Below are positions 32,546 to 43,618 of a stretch of DNA of 64,000 nucleotides, piece after piece. Made by a program: the position numbers and the translations under genes. The stretch's first letter is position 1, and every line of letters starts with the position of its first letter. Source of the stretch: Malus domestica. Taxonomy: Eukaryota; Streptophyta; Magnoliopsida; Rosales; Rosaceae. The notes under the pieces were generated by a model, which saw only the letters and a list, made by a program, of their open reading frames with translations, had not been told where the DNA came from and searched no databases. Location: NCBI RefSeq assembly GCF_042453785.1, contig NC_091671.1, forward strand, positions 31,463,001 to 31,527,000, in the 5' to 3' direction.

Positions 32546-34560
32546 GTTAACGACCAAAGCCACTCGTCCAGAGGTTGTACCATCCCAGAATACAAGGGAA
32601 TATTAAAGTTTTGAGGTATGTTTGAGTTCGGAAGTAGTGAGTGTCTAACGCCGTGACTCTCTCTAAGGCTTCATTTGGTATTTTTTTAAATAAAAAAATG
32701 CTTCACTTTAAAATTAAGTAATAAAAAGTGTTTGGTAAAACTAAAATATCTTGCTTATTTTAAAAACAGTGGTCTCTAGACATCAAGTTGATTTTAAAAG
32801 CTGCTTTATAAAAAGTGGAGTTGAGCCATTAATCCATTAATGAATTATTTTAATCATGTAATACCTTCATTAGTTTTTTAAGATGACATTATTTATTCTT
32901 TAACACGCATTTTATCCATTTGAGAGCAGAGTGACCGCAATTACTAACCACTACCTACCACTACAACCACTAACCTTACACCACCATCATTGGCATCATC
33001 GCTGCCACCGTAGTCGTCACCACCGCAGCTACCATAGCAACCACCACCGCCACAACCACAACTGTGACCACTGCCACCATAACAATCTCCACTACCATCA
33101 TTGCTGCCAATCGCCGCCACCACAACCACAAGCGCTACCACTACAACCATAACCACAAATGTTGATGTCGCCACCCCAACCACCACTATTGGCACCCACC
33201 AAACTCCTACCATTGCTACTGCTATCACAATAGTCGCCCCCACCACCTCCATCACGTTTGCCATATGTACCATCTACAACTGCAACCACCAACCTTATAC
33301 CACTGAAGACATCACCACTATCAACGTTTCAACCGCCACCGCCAACAACGCCTCTACCACTACCGCCACAAATGCAACCACTGACGCAGCCACAACTATC
33401 GTAGTCACCCCCCCCCACTACTATGTCTATTTTTGTCATTTTATGTACAATAATATTACTAATCTTAGAATTTACCAAACGGTTTTACACTTGTTTTCAT
33501 ACAACACTTTTAAAATATAATTTATCAAAGGTTTTGTTTTAATTTACAATTGATTATTTTTAAATTAGCACAATAATCGCAAACAGCCCTTAAGACGACA
33601 TTGATGTGGGCATGAGCACATACGCATATTATCATAATCCTCTTGCCACTGGTGTTATCCAAGAGCCGTCAATTGAATGGGTATGGATCTTCCCAAGTTC
33701 TATCGAGTCTCCAAAAGATCAGGCTTGGTAAATTTGGTCAGTGCTTCATCCATCATTTCCTGCTCTCTTTAAGTTTACTTCCGGTATTTAGCCTTTCATT
33801 CCTATCGATCCATCCGTTTTCTGCTTCTATACTTTCGGGGTAACAATCTACTTCACATGAATCAATGATTCAAACCACTTGAATTCCGTTTTCGTGTTTT
33901 TCTTATTTCTCCCAAGAATAGCACTCTTTTGGTTGCATCTTGCATGCATGTATAACAGCTTCACGACAAGACCTATCTTTATTGCACGATCATGAAATAG
34001 TAATTTATAAATTCTTATACCAAGAGCTAAGAACTGACTTTAATTATCGAAGATGAAATTAATAGATCTAGTTGAATACATCAGTTCAATTTGAAACAAA
34101 AATTCATTTGACAAATAAAATGTGTACGATCCAAGTATTAAAACGTGCATTAATTTTGCTTTCTAGTTCACAGTTACACACTACGTACATGCTATTTATT
34201 TTTTTTGTCAATAAACGGATCCTCGTAAAAGATACTGGCATGACATTGTAGAGTATCAATAAATGGCAGCTCAGCATTGGTTAGTTAGTGAGGCTGTCAT
34301 GTCATACTAAAGTTGTTAGGTTGTTAAAAAAGGTTAGTCTCCTAGAAGTGTAAGAATGAAGTTTTAAGCTAGATATATGTGTATAAAAGCTCTGTAATTG
34401 TGAGGATCCAATTCATTAAGTCTGAAATACAATTCATACAGCCTACTCTTTCTATCTTTCTCTCCGTTGTTTCTCTCTCAAGTTCTTTATTTTTCTCCAT
34501 TCCTCATTGCTCTTTGATTCTTTCTCAATGTAGTTAATAGACATTTGCTAGGATCTTATG
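32546..34560. other. Intergenic, with an ACC-rich tract and a possible LTR fragment
   Basis: No gene. About 32650-33600 is framed by AT-rich blocks with GGCTTCATTTGGT at the left and the complement of GGGCTGTTTGCG at the right, so it may be an hAT-type element carrying the trinucleotide tract; no 8-bp duplication was found. About 34310-34540 resembles a retroelement LTR/leader (TATA-like ATATGTGTATAAAAG followed by a pyrimidine-rich leader), without a partner. Confidence 0.4.
32935..33420. repeat. Imperfect (ACC)n-rich low-complexity tract
   Basis: About 480 bp is made almost wholly of CAC/ACC/CCA triplets with interruptions. It is open in several frames on both strands (His/Thr-rich and Gly/Val-rich), which is a composition effect. 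Confidence 0.9.
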
Positions 34561-34582
34561 ACGAAGCACAAGGAGAAACAAA

Positions 34583-35529
34583 CTAGAAAACCAGCCCAGA
34601 GATCTGAGACACAAAGTTGAGAGACTGCTGGAGGGGCTTTTTATCAGCACTTGGACTTGGACTTGGACTTGCTAGTGAAATGGTACTGGTAGTTGAAGAG
34701 GGAGCGATGTCAAAAGTCATCTTTTGCCCTTTGCTGCAGTGCCCGGCAAAAGTTGACGTTACATAATATGTGTCGGTTCCAAGAAATTTTATTGTGGTTG
34801 CCTTCTCAAATACATGCAAGGGATCTGCGGTGTTACAAGTGCCCAAATCTTCCTTGGTTACGAATGCCAAGTCTTGTTCTCCTGCTGCAAACTTAAACAC
34901 TGCAAAGCCAACACAACCATGTAGAAATCAGCACCTACCATAGAGTATAGATCAAAATCAAGCCATTGGATTGTCTTTGCATTCAATGCGAATTCATCCT
35001 ATAAATACAAATGCTAATGAAAGTTACAGGATGAAAATTAGGATGCAGAAGAGAAAAGAGGGGAGTGGCTTTTCTACAATTTTTTCTTTTATGCTGAGAG
35101 AAACGATATTCTTATCTAAAGTATGAGAAGGAGATTTCAAATTTGAGTGCATAAGGAAGAGCTCACTGCTCGAGGCAATATAGCTACATGCATGTCTACA
35201 CATAGTGACATCTCTACACTACTGTCGAGAATATTTTCTTATGCATATGATCCATGAAATTCCAATACAAATTTTCGAACTACAATGAAAAGACAGAACG
35301 TAAAGTAAGAAAAATTTCACAGTAGTTGATTACCAAGAATGTCACCAACAACCAAGCTATGGTTAGAAGCCCATGCAGCATAAGTGGCAGCGCCATCCGG
35401 AGGGATAGTCCAGCCTAAGTCGTCTCCTACTACATATTCTGCAGCTTCTGCGCTGCATAACGTCGCTTCTGTTGCTGCCACTGCGATGACGATTAGAAAC
35501 ATCACATTCACATCCATGCTTATACTCAT
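34583..35529 (-). CDS. Early-nodulin-like phytocyanin, probably not copper binding
   Basis: Two exons, complement 35529-35334 and 34899-34583 (CTTG|GTAATC, TTTGCAG|TG), encode 170 residues. Residues 1-28 form a signal peptide. The phytocyanin domain follows (YVVGDDLGW... to QKMTFDI, about 30-130), with the disulfide Cys pair at CNTAD and GHCSKGQK. The final part is Ser/Pro-rich (arabinogalactan-like), with no strong hydrophobic GPI signal at the C-terminus. The first copper His is Gln (GEQDL where H is usual) and the Cys ligand is Thr/Ser (YYVTSTF). Two of four ligands are therefore missing, the pattern of early-nodulin-like proteins. Start: second ATG at 35517 is also possible. A TATA box (TATAAATT) lies at 35613-35620. 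Confidence 0.9.
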
Positions 35530-35612
35530 TTTTCAACTCCCCTCTCTTAAATAATTGTGTTCTTCTTGTAAAGAAGGAGATTGATACAATATTGGGGGTC
35601 CTGAAATGTCTC

Positions 35613-35620
35613 AATTTATA
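35613..35620 (-). promoter_or_regulatory. TATA box of the phytocyanin-like gene
   Basis: TATAAATT on the minus strand lies about 90 bp before the start codon at 35529. Confidence 0.5.
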
Positions 35621-35689
35621 GAACTAAATGTTACGAGCATTGTGTACAAGATCCGGCAATTGAAGGCTTAATTTGTCTATATTAGTACT

Positions 35690-35790
35690 GGCGCAGATTA
35701 TCATAGATACGTTGACATCGTCAAAACTAATTGATTATTGGCACTTAGCATTTTGCAGGCGCAGATTATCATAGATACGTTGACTTCGTC
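35690..35790. repeat. Direct repeat, ~33 bp, 68 bp apart
   Basis: GGCGCAGATTATCATAGATA and the following CGTTGAC(A/T)TCGTCAA occur at 35690 and 35758. Confidence 0.85.
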
Positions 35791-36077
35791 AACAAATATT
35801 TTTTTGGACAGTTGGATTTTCAATGGTCAAAAAAAAAATTTAAACCTCCCCCAACGGCTAGATGATGTGGCACAATATCAACCATTGGATTCCAGATCAA
35901 CAGTCCACGTTATTCGCCTTTAAAAATTTTTAAGAAGAAAAAAAATCAGATATGTTACCGTTGTGCCACGTGACACAATCTAGAGGGTTGGATTCAATTT
36001 TTTTTTTAATCCAACGGAAAAAATTAATTAAGTTAATAAAAAATTTTAAAAATTTAAAAAAAATGATTTTACTTTTC

Positions 36078-36085
36078 TATAAATA
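36078..36085 (+). promoter_or_regulatory. TATA box of the Harbinger accessory gene
   Basis: TATAAATA lies 117 bp upstream of the ATG at 36195, followed by a pyrimidine-rich leader. Confidence 0.55.
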
Positions 36086-36194
36086 CCTTCTCATTATCTT
36101 CTACCTTACACCACAATTTCATATTTTCTCAAATACTTTCAACCACATTCCAATCTTTCTCTCAAAGTTTCTATGTACTTTTGTTTCCAACAAA

Positions 36195-37205
36195 ATGGCT
36201 AATGATGCAGGTACGAATTGGAAGCTTATTGAAGATGTTACGTTGTGTTCTAGCTGGGTTGAAGTTACTCATGATCCGATTACGGGTAATGAGATGCAGT
36301 TGTGAGAAATGTGGAGCAATATTCATACCTTTTTTCTTGAGAAAATTGGTGGCAAAAGAATGGAACAATCGTTCTCTAGTCGTTGGAGAATACTCAGCCA
36401 ATCGTTTACTTATTGGAGAAATGCCTTGGCACAAGCTAGCAGTAATATTCAAAGTGGGGAAAATTTCGCGGATCATGTAAAAACATATTATTTATTTGTT
36501 TGTATTTTACCCAAATTTACATTAGCTACTTTGATTATAATTATTTCTTCTCCCGCATTGTGTAGAAACTTCAAGCACAAGCTTGGTATAATACCAAAAA
36601 CAAAAACAAATCATTCACCCGGTGGGAATGTTGGAATATTGTCAAAGATTGCCCTAAATTCAGAGTTTTGCATGTCCGTTCAGAAGTTGTCATGAACAGC
36701 ACCCATCTACACTATATGCCCGATCATGACTCGTATGTTCATGAAAGCGACACAGAACAAGTGCCGGAAGCAACCCTTGAACAAGGGTCGGGGTCAACCC
36801 GTTATCCAATTAGCTTCAAGGTAAGAAGGCTTCAAAGAGAAAAGGGAGTGCTTCCAAGAATGATTATGCAAAATATATGGAAGAACTTGCTCACCAAGGT
36901 GAATTGACTTTGGCGCAAAAATGGCTAAATTTAAGGCTGATAAGGCTAGAGATGAGGCAAAAGCTGCAGCTGCTGAGAGATTATTTCAAGCTCATGAGAG
37001 AGAAATAGAGCTACTTAGGCAAGAAATGGAAGAGTTTAAAGAAGAAAGAATGGCTCAACAAGATCGTGACATTATGAAGAAGCTTGTAAAGGCGATGTCT
37101 CCGAATTCTAAATATTTTTGGAATTCGGAGAAAACGGACCTGGTGCGAAAGAGGCGTGCAAGAAAAACGAGAGCAAGAGGAGTCCTAGCACCACAAATTG
37201 GTTAG
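36195..37205 (+). pseudogene. Harbinger accessory Myb-like protein (NAM-associated C-terminal type), broken
   Basis: Start ATG 36195 (MANDAGTNWKLIEDVTLCSS), then a trihelix-like region (WSNIHTFF... RWRILSQSFTYWRNAL) and, after an interruption, a C-terminal coiled-coil rich in Ala/Lys/Glu (about 36921-37090; ARDEAKAAAAERLFQAHERE). This is the architecture often annotated in databases as glutathione S-transferase T3-like or NAM-associated, and it represents the Harbinger second protein. The frame is broken by a TGA at 36303-36305 and shifts near 36480, 36660 and 36870. It normally helps transposase bind ends; here it is dead. Confidence 0.75.
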
Positions 37206-37529
37206 GTGATGATTTTCCATTCACGAGGGACTAGGGAATTTGTTTCTAATCGGAGCCCATAATTTTCCAATCACTTTGGGTTGTAATTTCTTATTTATTG
37301 AATAGAGTACTTTACGTAATTTCCAATTTATTGAATTTAGTACTTTATTTAAACTAAGAGTATATTTATTTAATTTGGTACTTTATTTAAACTAAGAGAA
37401 TTTTTATTATAATGACATAAACACACCAAATACAAAAAAAAACCCCACTAAATGAACTTAAAAAACACACCAAATAAAATTACATAAAGATACCAAATAA
37501 AAAAAATGCATTAAATGAACTTAAGTTTC

Positions 37530-38892
37530 TTAAGCTTGTTTCAATTCCCACTGGTGCTCTATCAAGTCAATTTGTCGAGCTTTGTGAATGTATGAGGATT
37601 GAACTGAAGTATATCGTTGAATGAGCCTTTCATTGTAACGTCTATCCCTTTCTAATGGCTCGTGTTGCACAGGTTCTAAAGTGGCATCATGAGCACAATA
37701 TATTTGTGTTCTGGAATTGTTCATCGTGTCTGGCTCATATTCATCAACAGCATCATAATCATACTCATCTTCCACAATCATGTTGTGAAGAATGATACAC
37801 ATCATCATGATGGATAGAAGCAACTCCAAATCAAACAATCTAGCAGCACCCCTCATAATCGCCCAATGAGCTTAGAGGATACCAGCGTTCCACATCCTTT
37901 CTACACCCCTCTTGATAGCTTGTGAAGTGCTTTTCCTTTTCACTTCACAGACGTGGCACTGTTTTGACAAACGATGTCCACCTTGGGTAAATGTCGTCTG
38001 CTAGGTAGTATGGTCCGTGGTACTTATGTCTGTTGACCCAATACGTGACTCTTGGTGCTTTTTCTTGCAAGACATCGTTGAACACTAGGGATTGGGCAAG
38101 GACATTGAGGTCATTTTAAGCTCCCGAAACACCGAAAAAAGCATGTCAAATCCATGTATCAAATGATACCACTGCCTCCAAAATGATACTTTTTGCTCAT
38201 TTTCTGTCCCTATAAGCTCCTTGTCATGCACTTGGACAGTTTTTCCAGGTCCAGTGCATACAGTCGATGCTTCCAATCATACCAGGAAAACCTTGCATCT
38301 CTTCAAAAACCTTTGTAAGTCCATTGTTGTAGGTCTCCAGAGGTACTCTGTGGTGTAGATAGATTCGACCGCGGAGCAAAACCTCATCAGGGACTCAAGA
38401 ATGGTTGATTTCCCCATTCTCACTATCTCATCCACTTGATCTGCAGATACTCCATATGTAAGCATCCGCAAGGCAGCAGTAATGTTTTGCTCATGAAGGA
38501 GACCCATAATACCAAAAAACATCATTCTTTTACACAAAGTAAGAACAATGGTTGCAAACAGCAATCATGATTTTGTTGAACAAATGTCGCTCCATTCTAA
38601 AACGACATCTAAAGTACGTATCAGGGAATGCACTGTTACAGACAAAATAATCGTCCAAGAGATCCTTACCTCGTCGTTACCTACTTCTATCAATGTTTGC
38701 GAAACGGTTAGGCCTGGAGATCTCAGCCACATCTTGGATGACTCGGCAGGAATGTGAGGCTCTTTCGTCATCTCTCCTTTTACGATCTTCATCCTCTTCC
38801 TCTTCCATGTCATTTTCGCCCCCTTGAAGATTAAACATTTCTTCCCCTTGCTTAAACAATTCTTTCTCTTGCTCATCAATTTCCCACAACAT
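37530..38892 (-). pseudogene. Harbinger transposase (ALP1/HARBI1-like), multiply broken
   Basis: The start is ATG at 38892 (MLWEIDEQEKEL), giving an acidic N-terminus; the nuclease domain follows in shifting frames. Recognisable pieces are FRMERHLF, the ITAALRMLTYGVSADQVDEI block with IVRMGKSTIL, IGSIDCMHW (first catalytic Asp), NDLNVL, YYLADDIYPRW (second Asp region) and a C-terminal piece ending at 37530 (MCIILHNMIVEDE). At least five in-frame stops or shifts are visible. The TGG codons of CMHW and GAYR regions have partly become stops. It was a plant HARBI1 homologue. Confidence 0.85.
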
Positions 38893-39018
38893 CCTTAAAG
38901 AAGACAATGTAAGAAGAAAACAAAAACTATGAATAAGGATAGAGATTTTGATTTTGGTGTGTGATTTCTTATGATGGATGGTGGGAAATATGGAGTAAAA
39001 AAAAGGATTAGGTTGTAG

Positions 39019-39215
39019 ATAATGTCACGTGGCATGCCGTCATTCATTAAAAATCTGATCGAAATCTATCCTCAAAAATTGTAAACAGATTGTGACACGT
39101 GGCGCGACGGCATTGGATAAAAATCCTATCGAAATCTATCACCAAAAATTGTGTTTTCGGATAATGACATGTGGAGCAACGAGAACGATTAAAAAAATTC
39201 TTATCCGAAATTACA
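39019..39215. repeat. Three ~70-bp subterminal repeats of the second Harbinger element
   Basis: Units at about 39019, 39089 and 39161 each start with ATAATG/ATTGTGACACGTGG and share CGAAATCTATC and CAAAAATTGT blocks. The CACGTG-like core also occurs near the left edge, so these are candidate transposase or Myb-protein binding sites. Confidence 0.75.
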
Positions 39216-39832
39216 AATAAAATTATTTTGTATTATTTTATAAAAAAAAAAATACTAATATTTTATTGCCTATTGCCATAGCTATTCAGTTAGGGGTGGA
39301 GATGCAAAAGGCAATTACTGTTTATTAAAGGCAGTTACTATTCATTGGAGGGGATTCAATAGGCAATTGCCCTAGGGGGCCTTCCTACACTAGAACTGCT
39401 ATAAATCATACTAAGTGGCTTTAATTGCAGTTCTAAGCCAAACATAGAGAAGGATTTTTATCATTTTTTTGGGTAATTCTCACTTTACTACCCCAACATT
39501 GAGAAATTTAAACTTTCGTACTTAAAGTTGAATTTTGTGACAATTTTTTGAAGAAGAAACAAATTTTATTGAAAAGAAACAATAAAAATACAAAAGCGGA
39601 CAAGAAGTCCGCAAAGGCACAAACAAAACAAGATAAAAAGCACCATCACCCAAACATTAAGAAACTTTAAAAACAACACATAAACTAACTAATAGCCACA
39701 CTCCAGTTACGCCAAATATCTGAAGGAAAAAAAAGAAGACAAATCTCTAAATTTTGTAGTAACTGAAGCCCACATAGATGACCATAACCAAACATTATCC
39801 CACATATCCTCCCCTTTACTGTCTTCGTTGTC

Positions 39833-42800
39833 CTAAAAAATCTTCTTATTTATTTCCATCCAAATGACCCAAAAAATAGCTGAAACTATACATCCCCATA
39901 AGACCTTGATTTTCTTCCCTTTTCCTGATAATTTATGTTCCTCTACCATAAGAGAATAACAATGCCTGGGTAAAACCCAACTGATACCGAACTCCTTAAA
40001 CAACTTCAACCAGAGATTTAAAGCCACCGGACAATGAAGAAATAGATGGTCAACAGACTCTAAACTTTTCTTGCATAAAATGCACCAATCAAGTTGTAGA
40101 CATGAGCTAGGTTGCCATTTTTGGAGCATGTCACAAGTGTTAATTTTCCCATGAGCCACTAACCAGGTAAAGACTTTCACTTTATTAGGAACTTTAGATT
40201 TCCAAACCAGGCCATAAGCTTGAAATACCTTATCAACATAGCTTTTAAGAAGATAATTGCAACAAGATTAAACAGAGAAGCTTCTTGAAGAATCAAGTAT
40301 TCAATTTCTTGCATCAACCCTTGAAGGGTGTATGCGAACCTGATCTAAACCTGTCAAGAAAGATGACAATTCGTCTAATTCCACATCATGTAAATTCCTT
40401 CAAAACCCAAAGTCCCAATTCAAAGAATGTTCAACAATACTAGCAACATTAGAAATACTCTTGTTATGAAATTTGGATAACTTGAACAACCTAGGAAATG
40501 AGACTTGTAAAGATCTTTCGCCCAGCCAAATGTTTTCCCAAAATCTAATTTGATCTCCTTTACCAAGAACAAAACGTCAACACTCCAGAAAAGAACTATA
40601 CCCTTTGGAAATATCCTTCCAAGGACTTCTACTTATTACAAACTGAACTATCTTGGAATCTCAACCATTGTCACTAAGACCATAATTGCTTCTAATCACT
40701 TTATGCTAGATAGAATCACTTTCGATGAAAACGTCATAACCATTTAGCTAACAAAGCTTTGTTTATTACCAATATATTGCCAATACCTAAACCTCATTCC
40801 TCTTTCGGTTTTGAAACTGTCTCCCAATTAATGAGTTGATCTTTCTTATCTTCACCAACACCAACCCATAAGAATTTCCGCATTAAGCTTTCCAGATTCC
40901 TGACTACTCCTTTAGGAATCTTGAACAAAGATAGAAAATAAATTGGTAAACTTCCTAACACTGATTGAATTAAAGTTAATCTTCCCCTCTTGAAAGAAAG
41001 GCACATTTCTAGCTCTGCAATCTCTTTTCGACTTTTTCCACAATCGGGTTCCAGAAGGAGATAGCTCTGGGATTACCTCCTAAAGGAAGACTCAAATACT
41101 TGACAGGCCAAGAGCATACGTTGCATCCCCACAAACCAGCCAATTTCTCTAATTTTTCTTCCTCTGCATTAATACCCATTAAAGAGCATTTGCCCTTATT
41201 CAACTTCAATCCGTAGATAGAACAAAAACAATCAATTGCTGATAAAAGATTAGTCCAACCTTGCTCACTGCCAAATAGAAAGAAAAAAAAGTGTCATCGA
41301 CAAATTGCAAGTGAGTAACTTCCATACCCTCATTACCATCACACAACCCCTCAATCAATCCATCCTCGATGGCTCTTCCCAGTAATGTACTGAGGATGTC
41401 TACTACAATATTAAACAATAAGGCGAAAGAGAATTGCCTTGTCCAAGTCCTCTTGACTCTCCAAACTTTCCCCTTGGTCGGCCATTTATTATGATGGAAA
41501 AGTTGGTAGATTCCAAGCAGCCCAATATCCATTTTCTCCACCTATCACCAAACCCTTTTATTTCCAACACATTAACTAAGAAATCCCAATCAATGTGATC
41601 ATAAGCTTTTTCAAAATCAATTTTGAACACAAGACCTTCCTTCTTTTTCACCCTTGTTTCCTCAACCACTTCGTTGGCCACTAGAATTGTACCAAGAATC
41701 TGCCTTCCTTTCACAAAAGCTTATTCAGCCTGTGAGATTGTGCCACTAATTACCTCCTTTAGTCTAGAGGCCAACACTTTTGACAAAATCTTGTATAAAC
41801 TCATTGTCAAGCTTATAGGCCTATAATCGGCAACACTAATTGAATTTGCTTTCTTTGGTATGAGACAGATGTATGTTTCATTTATGACTGCGTTAATGAT
41901 TCCGCTGCTATAAAATTCATTGAAAACCCTCACAGTATCTGATTTTACCACCTTCCAATGTTACTGAAATAATTCCACAGTAAAACCATCAAGACTTGGT
42001 GATTTAACATCCCCACAATCAAACGCTGCCTTTTTTATTTCCTCTTCTTCAAAAGCCCTCTCCAGCCATATTGCTTCCCCTTCCCTGATTGGACTCCAGT
42101 CAATGCCTTCTAAACCCCACCTCACCTTCAAATTTCTGGAATAAAGTTTTTCAAAGAATTGAATCAATTCTTGTTCGATGACTTCAATATCTTCCACAAT
42201 TCCTCCCTCTTCCAGCTCCAATTATCAATAAAATTCTTTTTCCTTCTCCCGTTTGCAATTTTGTGAAAGAAATTAGTGTTATTGTCTCATTTTTGAGCCC
42301 ATTCAACTTTGGCTCTAATTCTCCAATGACTTTCCTCTTCAAATAACAACTCATCAAGTATTGCCCGTATACCATCTTTTTCCAGTTTCAAGAAGAGATC
42401 CAAGACCCTTCCTCATCTCCATTGCATCAAGCTCCAATAGTTTAGCCTCCACTTGCTTCTTTTCTTGGCCAACATTGCCAAAAACTTCCTTGCTCTACTC
42501 TTTTACTTTAGGTTTCAAGTCTTTAAGCTTCCTCATGAACTTGAACCCATCCCTAAAAGACAGATGGTCAAACCAAGAATTCTTGAATTTGAAAGGTGTA
42601 GGTCCCCACTTTACAAAACTTGTATCCAATTCAATTGGGCAATGATCTGAAGTTAACCAGGTAGTAGCTCTCTGCGAGAGTTAGGAAAGCACGCTTCCCA
42701 CTCATTTGTGAATAGAAACCTATCAAGCCTTTGACATACCACATCTGCACTTTCTCTCATATTTGACATGTAAATTCTGCATTAAATAAATTAGGATCTC

Positions 42801-43320
42801 TAAGGTTTATTTCCAAAATAAAATTATTGAACACCCTCATACTTCTTATAAATCTACTGCTATTGGATTTTTCTGACACAAACCATTCCACATTAAAGTC
42901 TCTTGTATGACAGCATCTAGGTCCAAATAAGCCAAACAATCCAGCTAGCTCTTCCCAAAAATTGTTTCTTTCCCTCGCTTTGTTAGGGCCGTAAACCCCC
43001 GAAAGCCACCAATCTAAGCCATCGGAAGCCTTTATTTTGATTGAAACAAAAAACTAACCTACCATAGATTCCAAAACTGAGATACAATTGGTATTCCACA
43101 AAACAAGAATTCCCCCAGACCTTCCTAAAAGAAGGCAACGACAGCCATTCTATGTAACGAAACCTCCAGATGCTTCCAACAAGTCTTCTGCAAATTTTAG
43201 TTTTTTTTTCTTGTAAAACGACAATGTTTTGTCAGCCCCGCTATTTATAATCTGCTCTTTAACCACTCTTCTTTTATTTCTCCTCCCTAGCCCTCTGACA
43301 TTCCAAGAAAATATCTTCAT
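39833..43320 (-). pseudogene. L1 ORF2: endonuclease, reverse transcriptase, zf-RVT
   Basis: The ORF opens at ATG 43320 (MKIFSWNVRGLGRRNKR, the APE-like endonuclease start). It continues in broken frames through endonuclease pieces near 42900 (DFNVEWF) and RT blocks: IPKKANSISVADYRPISL near 41850, DFEKAYDHIDWDFL near 41600, LGQGNSLSPY near 41420 and the catalytic box QFVDDTFF near 41300, a variant of FADD. The C-terminal zf-RVT block (LVAHGKINTCDMLQ, CILC...HLFLHC) ends at 39833. Many stops and frameshifts separate the pieces. The intact enzyme would nick target DNA and copy its own RNA there. Confidence 0.9.
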
Positions 43321-43618
43321 TTTAGAGGATTAACCCCCAAATCACTTCTAACTTTTTTCTTCTGGTACATGATTAAGGTAGACCCACTTCCAGATTCCTT
43401 TTTCTTGTTAACAATTTTGCCTGTAATTTATTTTTATTTTTATTTTTGTAACAAGTTCCTTTTCAAAGGAATTAGTGGTATATTTAGTTTCGACAAAAAC
43501 TTCCCCATATGCTCCAGATTTTGCTCATAATCACCAATATCGTTTGGAACCTGACACAGAAGGCTTGAAGGTCACACTTAAATACTTTGGTCCCTTCTTG
43601 GCATCTGCTCCTAACACC

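Larger units (their letters stand above)
35850..39300. mobile_element. Second PIF/Harbinger transposon with convergent genes, decayed
   Basis: This region contains a plus-strand Harbinger accessory gene and a minus-strand transposase that converge near 37200-37530. CACGTG-containing repeats are found at both edges (left near 35870-35975, GTGGCACAAT and GTGCCACGTGACAC; right 39019-39215). I could not locate the terminal inverted repeats or target duplication, so the limits are approximate. It belongs to a different Harbinger lineage from the 18316-24736 element, judged by gene order and accessory protein type. Confidence 0.7.

Noticed and set aside
32931-33520. His/Thr-rich and Gly/Val-rich ORFs
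   Set aside because: Low-complexity (ACC)n translation on both strands, with no conserved domain or gene structure.
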